This document shows positions 42,961-51,474 of a stretch of 64,000 bases of DNA, one piece after another. Within the stretch, counting starts at the first letter, position 1. Each line of letters begins with the position of its first letter. Position numbers and translations under genes: made by a program. Under the pieces are notes generated by a model. That model was not told where the DNA came from. It saw nothing but the letters and a program-made list of their open reading frames with translations, and made no database searches. The stretch is from GCA-003244245 sp050699595 (GTDB lineage Bacteria > Actinomycetota > Actinomycetes > Mycobacteriales > Pseudonocardiaceae), in NCBI GenBank assembly GCA_050699595.1, contig JBOHFI010000017.1:25238-89237 (forward strand), in the 5' to 3' direction.

Positions 42961-43006
42961 CGCGAAGCTCCGCCTCACCCCCGCGGGGGTGAGGCGGAGC
43001 TTCGCG
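42961..43006. terminator. 46-bp perfect palindrome after the beta-barrel gene
   Basis: CGCGAAGCTCCGCCTCACCC then CCG is followed immediately by its exact complement. It lies 9 bp after the 42014 gene stop. A stable GC-rich hairpin without a U-tract, typical of actinobacterial terminators. Confidence 0.6.
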
Positions 43007-43172
43007 CAACTCGCGGTCGCCAGCGTCGCGGCAGCCATGCTCGCCGAGCTCGACCGCCGGCGAGAACGCCTTCTCCTCGTCCACCCTGGCGGACCAGGCC
43101 ACCAGCGCAATGGTCAGGCCACGCGAGGCGTGGGGAGCTGACCTCGGCGTGGCATGTGCGGTCGGTGCGGGG

Positions 43173-43235
43173 TGATCACGGTTTGTGTGCCGGAAACGAC
43201 ATGAGATGTCGTTTCCGGCACACAAACCGTGATCA
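43173..43235. repeat. 63-nt perfect palindrome, family member 2
   Basis: 30-bp arms, loop GAG. Outer arm TGATCACGGTTTGTGTGC is identical to the element at 21540-21606; the inner stem CGGAAACGACAT is unlike the first copy but is still perfectly paired. No gene overlaps it. Confidence 0.85.
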
Positions 43236-43272
43236 TGAGCGGGTGGAACCGATCGGCCGGCTCGCAGTTGGT

Positions 43273-43325
43273 GTTCACCGGGACAGTGCGTTCACCGGGG
43301 ACAGTGCGTTCACCGGGGACAGTGC
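43273..43325 (+). repeat. Three tandem 17-18-bp repeats
   Basis: GTTCACCGGGGACAGTGC occurs three times in direct succession (the first unit is one G shorter). It lies in the 660-bp spacer between the 42014 gene and gtrA, which otherwise holds only hairpins. Confidence 0.8.
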
Positions 43326-43488
43326 ACCGTTGCTCACCGGTCCGCGAGACCTGCGGTGGTGTGACCGGCGCACGCACGTCCGTGCCAAGCCACCCTGCGT
43401 GGGCCGGCACCGGAAGCCCCTCATCACACGCCCAGCTGGCGGCGATCGGCACCGACAGCGCTGTCGGTGAGGGCCTTCGATGAGAGGG

Positions 43489-43526
43489 CCCCTCGCGGAA
43501 ACGAGGGGGAGGTGTTCCGCGAGGGG
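43489..43526. terminator. Stem-loop, possible terminator
   Basis: CCCCTCGCGGAA and TTCCGCGAGGGG are perfect 12-bp arms with a 14-nt loop, about 145 bp beyond the gtrA stop. No U-tract follows on either strand. Confidence 0.4.
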
Positions 43527-43672
43527 CGGCGGATCCGGCTGGGGGTCCCGAACCCGCACGACTCATTGTGCCACTTCGGGAATGGTCCATGCGAGTGATA
43601 CCCCGGCGTGGCGCGCAGGTTACGCAGCGGCGCGGCGCCGCTGCGTAACCTGCCGGGTAATCCGGTGACAGA

Positions 43673-44194
43673 TCAGCGTCGGAAAATCACTCTGCGCTGC
43701 ACGATGAAGTTGATGCAGGTGGCCGTGCCCTGGGCGACGACGAACGCGCACGTGATCTCGCCGCGTATCGGCGGCAGCAGCGCGAGCATCACCGCGTTCA
43801 TCCCGATCTGGACGACGAAGGTGATGGCGTACAGCGCCATGACCGAGGCGAACTGCGCGCGAGAACCCCGTCCCTGGAACGTCCACCGGCGGTTGATCAG
43901 GTACGCGGTGGTGGTGCCGGCGACGAATCCCAGCGCCTTGGCCAGATGCACCCACAGACCGGCGGCCAGCAACGCCTGGTAGCTGCTGTAGTCCACGACG
44001 GCGGCGAACCCGCCGACCAGCACAAAGCGGGTGAGCTGGGTGGACAGGCGCTGGGTGGACAGGCGCTGGGTGGATAGGCGACGCGGCGACGCGGGTGGTG
44101 CGGCCAACGGTGTTCTCCTTGTGCGCTCCACTGGGGGTGCTCCCCTGGGGTGCTCCTCACCGGAGGGGATCAGGTCAGAGCAGGGTACCGACAT
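43673..44194 (-). CDS. GtrA-family membrane protein
   Basis: 173 residues with four hydrophobic segments: FVLVGGFAAVVDYSSYQALL, ALGFVAGTTTAYLINRRWTF, LYAITFVVQIGMNAVMLALL and FVVAQGTATCINFIVQRRVI. This is the GtrA pattern. The mycobacterial relative Rv3789 lies in the arabinogalactan locus and is implicated in handling decaprenylphosphoryl-arabinose. The N-terminal region has three RLSTQ repeats from a DNA tandem repeat. It is divergent from an emb gene 33 bp away, fitting a shared role in arabinan synthesis. Confidence 0.85.
   Translation of the reverse strand: MSVPCSDLIPSGEEHPRGAPPVERTRRTPLAAPPASPRRLSTQRLSTQRLSTQLTRFVLVGGFAAVVDYSSYQALLAAGLWVHLAKALGFVAGTTTAYLINRRWTFQGRGSRAQFASVMALYAITFVVQIGMNAVMLALLPPIRGEITCAFVVAQGTATCINFIVQRRVIFRR
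44035..44079. repeat. Three 15-bp tandem repeats inside gtrA
   Basis: GCTGGGTGGACAGGC three times (the last with T for C), encoding RLSTQ repeats just before the first membrane helix of the GtrA protein. Confidence 0.85.
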
Positions 44195-44227
44195 GACGCG
44201 CCGGTGCTACCCGACTACCCTGCGCCC

Positions 44228-47200
44228 GTGCCGGCACTCGACACATCTCGCACTGGGCAGTGGCCGGTCACTCCTGCCGTGCTCGCGGCTGCCGATGCCG
44301 AACGGGCCATGGCGGGGCCGCCTGCGCGGTGGCGGGCGGGAGTGCTGGCCGGGCTGGCTGTGCTGACGCTCGTCGCGGCCCTCGGGGTGCTGCTGGCCCC
44401 GGTGGTCGCCGACGACCCGGTGGTCAGCTGGCCGCGGGCCGGTCAGCCGGCCCGCTCCACCGTGCTGCCGCTGGTGCCCTACCGGCCGTTGAGCCTGGAC
44501 GCCCGGGTGCCGTGCAGCACGCTGTCCGCGCTGGACCGGCGGCCCGACGGCGGCGACGCGCTGCGCACCCTGCCTGCCACCGCTAGCAAGCCGGGCAGCA
44601 TCAGTCAGGGTCTGGTTGTCGCGGTGCGTCGCGGCGTCGTGCGGGTCAGCGCCTCTGGTCGCGTCCTGGTGCGGGAGGCGCTACCTGCCGGTGGGTGCAC
44701 CTATCAGGTGCTGGCCGACGCCGGTGGGGTGCGGGTGCTGCGCGACGGGGCGCCGGGGAGCTCCGCCGCACTGCCGGTACCGGAGGTCGGTGAGCTGGCC
44801 ACCGACGCCGGCGGTCAACCGGCGAGCGCGGGTCTGGCGGTGTCGTTGCACACCGACGCCCGCTACGAGTCCACCCCGACGGTGCTGAAGACCGGCCTGC
44901 TGGTGGTGTGCGCCGCAGCCCTGCTGGCACTGCTCGCCCTGGCGTGGCGGTGGTGGGGGGGCCAGGTGACGCACCTCCAGCGACCCAGGCTGGGGGTGGC
45001 GGACGCGGTGCTGCTGGTCGTCTCGGTGGGGTGGGTGCTGCTGGCGCCGACGAACTTCGATGATCCGTGGTACCTGCTGATGGCGCGGGGCGCCGACGTC
45101 TCCGGCTCGGTCGGCAACGCGATCTATATGTTCAACGTCACCGAGAACCCCTTCGTGGCCAGTCAGTACGTGCTGCAGGCGTGGGGCCGGCTGGGCCACC
45201 TGTTGGGAGCGGACTGGGGGCTGGCCTGGATGCGGCTGGTGCCGCTGGTCTACGGGCTGGCCACCTGGCTGCTGCTGCGGGTGCTCCTCGTCGCGGGTTT
45301 CGGTCGTGAGTTGGGTACCCGCCGGGCCGCATGGGCGCTACTGGTGGCCTACCTGCTGTGGTGGCTGCCCTACGGGATGACGCTGCGCCCGGAGCCGCTC
45401 ATCGTGCTGCTCGCCGCGGCGACGCTGCTGCTGGCCGAGCTGGCTCGGCGCCGCCGCTCGGTCGGCGCACTGGCCCTGGCCACCGCGACCGCCGCGTTGG
45501 CGATGTCGGCCTCCCCGTCCGGGCTGGTCGCCGCAGCCCCGCTGGTGCCGGCGCTGCCCTGGCTGTGGCGCTGGCTGCGCGCGCAGGGCTCCCTGGCCCG
45601 GGTGGCTACGGTCCTGCTGCTGGCCGCCTCGGGCACCAGCCTGGTGCTGGTGGGATTCGCCGACGCGACGCTCGGTGACGTCCTGGAGTCCACTGCAGTG
45701 CACCAGTGGTACTACCAGACCTTCTCCTGGTACCAGGAGAAGGTCCACTACCAGACGATCCTCAGCTTCAAGGACTCCTGCCAGTGGGCCCGCCGGGCCC
45801 CTGTCGTGCTCACCATCGCGGTGTTGCTCGTCGTCGCGGTGGGCAGCGCCCGCCACGCCCGCAAAGACAAAGACCGGGCCGGTAAAGACCGGGCCCGCAA
45901 AGACGAAGACTCAGCCGGCGATGACCCCGTGCGCCGGCTGCTGGTGAGCGGCGCGGCCTGCTCAGCGATCGCCCTGATGCTGCTCACGCCTACGCCCACC
46001 AAGTTCGTCAACCATTTCGGGGCGGTGGCCGCCGCGCCCACGGTGTTCCTCGCCGCCGCTCTGCTGCGCTCCCCGCTGCCCCGGCGCGTCTGCGCCATCA
46101 CGGCCACTGTGACCACGGCGCTGCTGGTCGGCGCGATGTCCTGGAGCTTCGCCGGGCCGAACCTGTGGCGGCCCTACTCCGACCGGGGCCAGCCCTTCGG
46201 CGACCACCTCACCGCCGCCCACGACGACGCTGACCTCGGAAGCATGCGGCCGAGTCTGGGACCCGTGCAGCTGGCCAACCCGGCGCTCTGGGTGGCGGTC
46301 GCGCTCACCGCGGCCGGTGGGGTGTGGTGGTGGCGTCGCCGCGGTCACGACCGCGGGGTGAGCGCCGACCGAGCGGTGCTGCTGGCCGGATCGACCGCGA
46401 TCGTGGTGATGACCATCGTCGTGTTCGTGTGGGCGCCGTTGCGGCAATACCCGGGGTGGTCGGTGGCCCTGTCCGCGGTTCGAGCGGCGCGCGGACAACC
46501 GTGCGCGCTGGCCGATTACGCCCAGGTCCTCGTCGATACCGCGGCGCAACCGGTGCCCCGTGGGCCGGCCGACACCGAAGGTGTGTTCACGGCGGAGCGT
46601 CCTGTATCGGTGTCTGCCCCCGTTCCGGGCACGCTGGTCTGGCACGACGCCGTCGACGACGTCGAAAGCGACCCGGACACCGGCCCCCTGACCATCTCGG
46701 GGGGCCTGCTCGTGACGCCCTGGTTCTCGCTGCCCGCCGATGGCGGCACCACCCTGCTGGCCCCGCTCATCGGCACCTGGGCAGGCCGGCAGCTGGCCCT
46801 GGAGTACGCCGGGCCCACCGCCGCGGGGCAAAGCCCCACTGTGGCGGGCGCCACGCCGCTGCCGGTAGATCCGACCATGCAGGGGACCCAGTGGCATCAG
46901 ACGCAGTGGCAACAGGCGTCCATCCCCCTGGCCCGGTTGGGCACGCGGCGGCCCTCGAGTGTGCGGCTGGTGGTTCGCGACTACTACGTGACCGCTGCCG
47001 ACAGCTGGTTCGCGGTAGGCCAACTCCGGCTGGCCAGGTGGCGCCCGCTGGCGGCGTTGACCGCCGGCGCGCCGGTGTACGTCGACCAGCTCACCGCGAC
47101 CCTGTTGCCCTGCGTCGACCAGGTCAGCGTCGAGCACGGCATCGCGCGGGCGCCGAAGGTGCTGCTGCTGAGCGACGAGGGTTTCGGCCGGGGGTTCCTC

Positions 47201-47449
47201 GATCTCGGGTTCGAGCTCCTGCGGGGCGGCACGCTGGTGCCGGTGAGCCGGTCGGCGACCGCTGTACGGATGCCTGCCCGGCTGGTGCCCAGTGGGCCGC
47301 CCACCCTGCCCTGGGGTCGCGTGGAGCGGGTTTTCTACGACCACCCCGTCGGGTTGGTCGACCTAAGCTTCGGCACGCTCCAGCGGGCCGGCTGGACGCG
47401 CCTGCCCACCCTCGCCGACAAGAGATACCACGGTGGCGAGACCGGCTGA
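44228..47449 (+). CDS. Arabinosyltransferase (Emb family), copy 2
   Basis: 1073 residues from the GTG at 44228; TACCCT ends about 10 nt upstream, and the same TACCCTGC...GTGCC context precedes the copy at 48396, which supports this start over the open frame from 44150. Emb features: DDPVVSWPRAGQ, NFDDPWYLLMARG with the catalytic DD, NVTENPFVASQYVLQAWG, GMTLRPEPLIVLL, TPTKFVNHFGA and a C-terminal carbohydrate-binding region. It differs from copy 1 after the DD motif (PWYLLM in place of GYILTM), forming a second subtype with copy 3. Confidence 0.9.
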   Translation: MPALDTSRTGQWPVTPAVLAAADAERAMAGPPARWRAGVLAGLAVLTLVAALGVLLAPVVADDPVVSWPRAGQPARSTVLPLVPYRPLSLDARVPCSTLSALDRRPDGGDALRTLPATASKPGSISQGLVVAVRRGVVRVSASGRVLVREALPAGGCTYQVLADAGGVRVLRDGAPGSSAALPVPEVGELATDAGGQPASAGLAVSLHTDARYESTPTVLKTGLLVVCAAALLALLALAWRWWGGQVTHLQRPRLGVADAVLLVVSVGWVLLAPTNFDDPWYLLMARGADVSGSVGNAIYMFNVTENPFVASQYVLQAWGRLGHLLGADWGLAWMRLVPLVYGLATWLLLRVLLVAGFGRELGTRRAAWALLVAYLLWWLPYGMTLRPEPLIVLLAAATLLLAELARRRRSVGALALATATAALAMSASPSGLVAAAPLVPALPWLWRWLRAQGSLARVATVLLLAASGTSLVLVGFADATLGDVLESTAVHQWYYQTFSWYQEKVHYQTILSFKDSCQWARRAPVVLTIAVLLVVAVGSARHARKDKDRAGKDRARKDEDSAGDDPVRRLLVSGAACSAIALMLLTPTPTKFVNHFGAVAAAPTVFLAAALLRSPLPRRVCAITATVTTALLVGAMSWSFAGPNLWRPYSDRGQPFGDHLTAAHDDADLGSMRPSLGPVQLANPALWVAVALTAAGGVWWWRRRGHDRGVSADRAVLLAGSTAIVVMTIVVFVWAPLRQYPGWSVALSAVRAARGQPCALADYAQVLVDTAAQPVPRGPADTEGVFTAERPVSVSAPVPGTLVWHDAVDDVESDPDTGPLTISGGLLVTPWFSLPADGGTTLLAPLIGTWAGRQLALEYAGPTAAGQSPTVAGATPLPVDPTMQGTQWHQTQWQQASIPLARLGTRRPSSVRLVVRDYYVTAADSWFAVGQLRLARWRPLAALTAGAPVYVDQLTATLLPCVDQVSVEHGIARAPKVLLLSDEGFGRGFLDLGFELLRGGTLVPVSRSATAVRMPARLVPSGPPTLPWGRVERVFYDHPVGLVDLSFGTLQRAGWTRLPTLADKRYHGGETG

Positions 47450-47487
47450 GCTTCTGGGACCCCTTCGGTGAGTCGTCCTCCCGCACC

Positions 47488-47865
47488 TCAGACGGGCACG
47501 ACTGTGGCCGGGATCCTGCGCGTCTCTACCAGCATCCGCAGGTCCTCGCCGTCGCTGGTCAGGATCTGGTCGCCGGGGAGTGCCAACAGCGCGACCAATG
47601 CATCGACGGCATCAGACATCCCGCCGGCAGCCAGGAGTTCCCCCGCCGCCTTCGCCTCGGCGAGCCGCGTGTCCCGGATATCGATCATCGACAGATGGCG
47701 GGCCAGCCGGGCCTGCCGCGAGCCATCCCGCCACGCCTGCGCCACCACCGGAGCCGCGGTCACGAGCGACGCCCCGGCGCGGCGGCCCAACTCGATGAGG
47801 CCGGCCACGCGACGGTCGTCGCGGTCGATCCCGATCAGTGCTCCGGCGTCGAGTACCAGCTTCAT
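47488..47865 (-). CDS. vapC: PIN-domain toxin, VapC-like
   Basis: 125 residues: LVLDAGALIGIDR with the first acidic residue, later MSDAVDALVALLALPGDQIL and TSDGEDLRML with the distal acids. PIN toxins cut RNA, often tRNA. It overlaps the antitoxin gene by ATGA, the usual antitoxin-first order. It sits between two emb genes in the opposite orientation, so it was probably inserted there. Confidence 0.85.
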   Translation of the reverse strand: MKLVLDAGALIGIDRDDRRVAGLIELGRRAGASLVTAAPVVAQAWRDGSRQARLARHLSMIDIRDTRLAEAKAAGELLAAGGMSDAVDALVALLALPGDQILTSDGEDLRMLVETRRIPATVVPV

Positions 47866-48125
47866 GCCGCCGGGTCCTCTGCGCGGCCCGGCCCGAGGTA
47901 CGGAACGCCGACCTCCGCGGCAAGCGTTTGCAACTCGGCCTCGTCGAACGGCCCGTGCTCGGCCTGGTGCTCAGCGAGCCAGGCGTCAACCAGCCGTCCG
48001 CGCAGCCATCCCGCCAGTGCCTCCGCGACGACCGCGGAGAACGGGACGCCCCGCTGCTCGGCGGCAGCCTGGGCGGCGCGGAGCAGCTCGTCGGGCAGGG
48101 AGACCGTGACCCGCTCAGTGCTCAT
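47862..48125 (-). CDS. vapB: Ribbon-helix-helix antitoxin, VapB-like
   Basis: 87 residues. The N-terminal RHH is STERVTVSLPDELLRAAQAA, then QRGVPFSAVVAEALAGWLRG; the acidic C-terminal tail (AEHQAEHGPFDEAELQTLAA) would wrap the toxin. It should repress its own promoter. Confidence 0.85.
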   Translation of the reverse strand: MSTERVTVSLPDELLRAAQAAAEQRGVPFSAVVAEALAGWLRGRLVDAWLAEHQAEHGPFDEAELQTLAAEVGVPYLGPGRAEDPAA

Positions 48126-48395
48126 ACGAATTAGTGTACCAAGGTATGAGGTTCACCGGCCCGCGCCGCGTCCAGAGGCGATGGACGTGGGTTTTGCCAG
48201 CGTCGGAGGGTCTGGTGACCACCTCCGGGTCTACCAGTTCACGAGTGTTTGATCCACCCCGCTACGGTTCGCTGAGCAGGTCATCATCGACATCCCGGTG
48301 CGGGTCATTCGCTGACCCGCACCGGCTGCCCTGGCGTCAGCTCGCTTCGCGACGCCGACCACGGGTGACCCGGAGGCTGGTCATACCCTGCCGCA

Positions 48396-51300
48396 GTGCC
48401 GAGCCGTGTTCACCCCGATGCTGTGAGTCAACGCCTGCGGGGGTGGGCGGTCGCGGCGCTGGCGCTGGTCACCGGGGTGTTGGGGGTTCTCGCAGTACTC
48501 GCCCCGGTGACCGCTGACGATCCGGTGGTGAGCTGGCCGCGTGCTGGGCACCAGCCCACCTCCACGGTAGTGCCGCTGTCGCCTTATCGCCCGCTGCGGC
48601 TCACGGCGAGCATCCCGTGCGCGACGCTGCGGGAGCTCGACGCCCGCCCGGCGGGAGGTGAGGCGCTGCGCACGCTGCCCGCCGATGTGGGCGCTACCCC
48701 GGGCGAGGGTCTGGTGGTGGCCGCCGGCCAGGGCGTCGTGACGGTCAGCGCCTCCGGTGCGCAGCTGCTGCGAGTGCGGCTGCCGGCCGGGGACTGCTCC
48801 TACCGGGTGCTCGCCGACGCCGGTGGGGTCGGGGTGTCCCGGGACGGCACCACCCTCGGTGCCCGAGCGGACCTACTGGTGCCCCAGGTAGCCGAGCTAC
48901 AGACCGACGCCGTGGCGGCAACCACCGGGCTGTCGGTGCGGCTGCACACCGACGCGCGATACCAATCCAGCCCCACTCCCCTCAAGACGGCCTTGCTCGT
49001 AGCACATGCTCTCGCGCTCGTGACGCTGCTCGTGCTGGCCTGGCGGTGGTGGCGGGGCACCGGGGGAGGGCTGGCCCGGCCGCGCCCGTCGTGGGCGGAT
49101 GCGGTGGTGGTCGCGGTGTCGGTGGGCTGGGTGGTGGCGGGTCCGATCAACATCGACGACTCGTGGTACCTGCTGATGGCCCGCGACGCGATGCAGTCGG
49201 GCTACCTCGGCAACGTCATCTACCAGTTCAACGTCACCGAGAACCCGTTCGTCGCCAGCCAGTACGTCATGCAGGCCTGGGGCAGCGTGGGCGGCAACTG
49301 GAGCCTGGCCTGGATGCGGCTGCTGCCGCTGGCCTACGGGCTGGCGACCTACGCGCTGCTGCGGGTGCTGGTCGCGACGGTGTTGGGCCGGGTGGCGCGG
49401 CGACCGTTGGTACCCCGCGCGGTCGCGGCGGCGCACCTGCTGTGGTGGCTGCCCTACGGCATGACGCTGCGCCCCGAGCCGCTGATCGCGCTGGGCAGCG
49501 CGGCGGTGCTGACGCTGGCCGAGCTGGCCCGTCGGCGCCGCTCGGTGGGGGTGTTCGCCACGGCCACCGCGCTCGCCGCGCTCACCGCTACGGTCTCCCC
49601 GACCGGCCTGGTCGCCGCCGCGCCGTTGGTCCTGAGCCTGCCGTGGTTGTGGCGGTGGTGGCGGGCCGCGCAGCTCTCCAGCCGGGTCGCGGCGGTGCTG
49701 CTGATCGGGGCGGCCGCCTCGGTCGTCATCCCGGTCGCCTTCGCCGACGCCACCCTGGGCGACGTGCTGGAGTCGGTCGCGGTGCACCGCTGGTACTACC
49801 GCCAATACGCCTGGTACGACGAGTACCTGCCCTACGCGAACCTGCTGGTCGGCGACGAGCGGGGGGCGTGGGGCAAGCGGCTGCCGGTGCTGCTCACCCT
49901 GGGCGTGCTGCTCGCGGTGGTCCTCGGGGCGGGTCGGCGCGCCGGCACCGGGGGGCGCGGCGGCCGGCTGCTCGGCGCCGCGGCGGCGAGCACCGCGCTG
50001 AGCCTGGCCGCGATGGCGCTCACCCCGACGAAGTGGGTGAACCACTTCGGGGCCATCGCGGCCCCGGCCACCGTACTGCTGGCCGCCGCGATGATCCGAT
50101 CCCCGCTACCTCGGCGAGCCGGCGCCGCGACCCTGGCTATCGGCACCGCCGGGCTGGTGGCCGCCACGTCGGTCGCCTTCGCCGGCCCCAACCTGTGGCG
50201 TCCGCTGTCGGACTGGGGTCAGCCCTTCGGGAACCACCTGCTCGTCGAGACCCCGTACGTGCAGAGTCTGCTCGCGCCGTCGCTGGGGCCGCTGACGTTA
50301 CGCAACCCACTGTTGTGGCTGGCCGTTGCGGCAGCGGGGTGGCGGTGGGCGCGAGGCCGGGGCCGGCCGGGTCCGGATCGGGCCGTGCTGGTCACCGCCA
50401 CCGGTTTGGGGGTGGCGCTGATGCTGGTGGTGTTCACCGTCGCGCCGCTGCGCCAGTACCCGGGCACCTCGGTGGCGCTGATGAACCTGCGCGCGCTCAC
50501 CGGCCGGCCCTGCGGCCTGGCCTCGGCGGTGCAGGTGCTCGCCGACGCCAGGCCTGGGTTGGGGCCGGCGACCGGGCCCGCCACGCTCACCGGGGACATG
50601 CGGGCGGCACCGCTGCCGGAACCCATGCCGGCCCCGATCACCGCACCGAACGCCCCGGTGTGGCACGACGACGTGCTCGGCGGGACCGGCCTCGGCACCG
50701 TCCAGACTCCCTGGTACCCGTTGCCTGCTCACGTCCGCGACGGCTGGATCACGGTGCCGCTGCGCGGCAGGCTCACCCAGGAGCAGCGGCTGGTGGTGCA
50801 GGTGGGCACCGGCGACCCGGCCGCCCCGAAGGAGATCCGTACGGTGGCGCTGCTCGCCGTCGGGGACCAGCCTGACTGGACCGAGGTCACCGTCGCGCTG
50901 GCGCAGGCCGGCCTGGCCGCGCCGAGCGCGGTGCGGGTGGTGGCCCAGGACCGCCTCGCCGGCCCAGGCAGCTGGCTCGCACTCGCGCCACCGCGGCTGA
51001 GCGCGCCGCGACCGGTCACCGACGTCCTCGCGGGCCGGCCGGTGTTCGCCGACCAGGTGTCCGCCGGGCTGTGGTCCTGCCAGGATCAGATCGCCGTGCG
51101 CGACGGCCTGGTACAACCGCCCGCGATGCGGCTGCGGGTCGCGGACGGGCTGGAGGGCTCGACCACCGCCGTGGCGACCTTTCCGGACAACGGCGGCACA
51201 CTGCTGCAGGTGGAGCGCACCGCCACGTTCGTCGAGCTGCCCACCGTGCTCTCGCCACCGGGACTGCCCTCGCTGGGCTGGGGCCACGTCGAAGAGGTGA

Positions 51301-51419
51301 TCTACGCGCACCCCGTTGACCTGGTTGACCTGGTTGTCGAGCACTCGCGACGCGCTGGGTGGAGCCGGCTGCCCACGTTGATCGGCCAGCGCTACACCGG
51401 CCGCGCCTACATCGGATGA
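48396..51419 (+). CDS. Arabinosyltransferase (Emb family), copy 3
   Basis: 1007 residues from a GTG at 48396 preceded by ATACCCTGCCGCA, so probably leaderless. It has the same subtype features as copy 2: DDPVVSWPRAGHQ, NIDDSWYLLMARDAMQSGYL (DD motif), QFNVTENPFVASQYVMQAWG, GMTLRPEPLIALG and TPTKWVNHFGA. The C-terminal domain is shorter than in copies 1 and 2. Copies 2 and 3 are separated only by the vapBC-like pair, so they probably arose by tandem duplication before that insertion. Confidence 0.9.
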   Translation: MPSRVHPDAVSQRLRGWAVAALALVTGVLGVLAVLAPVTADDPVVSWPRAGHQPTSTVVPLSPYRPLRLTASIPCATLRELDARPAGGEALRTLPADVGATPGEGLVVAAGQGVVTVSASGAQLLRVRLPAGDCSYRVLADAGGVGVSRDGTTLGARADLLVPQVAELQTDAVAATTGLSVRLHTDARYQSSPTPLKTALLVAHALALVTLLVLAWRWWRGTGGGLARPRPSWADAVVVAVSVGWVVAGPINIDDSWYLLMARDAMQSGYLGNVIYQFNVTENPFVASQYVMQAWGSVGGNWSLAWMRLLPLAYGLATYALLRVLVATVLGRVARRPLVPRAVAAAHLLWWLPYGMTLRPEPLIALGSAAVLTLAELARRRRSVGVFATATALAALTATVSPTGLVAAAPLVLSLPWLWRWWRAAQLSSRVAAVLLIGAAASVVIPVAFADATLGDVLESVAVHRWYYRQYAWYDEYLPYANLLVGDERGAWGKRLPVLLTLGVLLAVVLGAGRRAGTGGRGGRLLGAAAASTALSLAAMALTPTKWVNHFGAIAAPATVLLAAAMIRSPLPRRAGAATLAIGTAGLVAATSVAFAGPNLWRPLSDWGQPFGNHLLVETPYVQSLLAPSLGPLTLRNPLLWLAVAAAGWRWARGRGRPGPDRAVLVTATGLGVALMLVVFTVAPLRQYPGTSVALMNLRALTGRPCGLASAVQVLADARPGLGPATGPATLTGDMRAAPLPEPMPAPITAPNAPVWHDDVLGGTGLGTVQTPWYPLPAHVRDGWITVPLRGRLTQEQRLVVQVGTGDPAAPKEIRTVALLAVGDQPDWTEVTVALAQAGLAAPSAVRVVAQDRLAGPGSWLALAPPRLSAPRPVTDVLAGRPVFADQVSAGLWSCQDQIAVRDGLVQPPAMRLRVADGLEGSTTAVATFPDNGGTLLQVERTATFVELPTVLSPPGLPSLGWGHVEEVIYAHPVDLVDLVVEHSRRAGWSRLPTLIGQRYTGRAYIG

Positions 51420-51474
51420 TCTCCTGCGCCGCTGCGCGGATGGCTCATCGCGCCGATGGGCTACCGTAGATCAG

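Noticed and set aside
43273..43325. Possible CRISPR-like array
   Set aside because: The three units abut without spacers, so it is a simple tandem repeat.
43530..43600. tRNA-like T-arm (GGGTCCCGAACCC) on the minus strand
   Set aside because: No acceptor stem, D arm or anticodon arm could be placed around it.
44150..44227. Earlier start of the second emb gene
   Set aside because: It overlaps the gtrA start; the GTG at 44228 shares its upstream box with the 48396 gene.
45962..47344. 460-residue minus-strand frame and the overlapping 642-residue plus frame at 46324
   Set aside because: Both lie over the second emb gene and show shadow composition.
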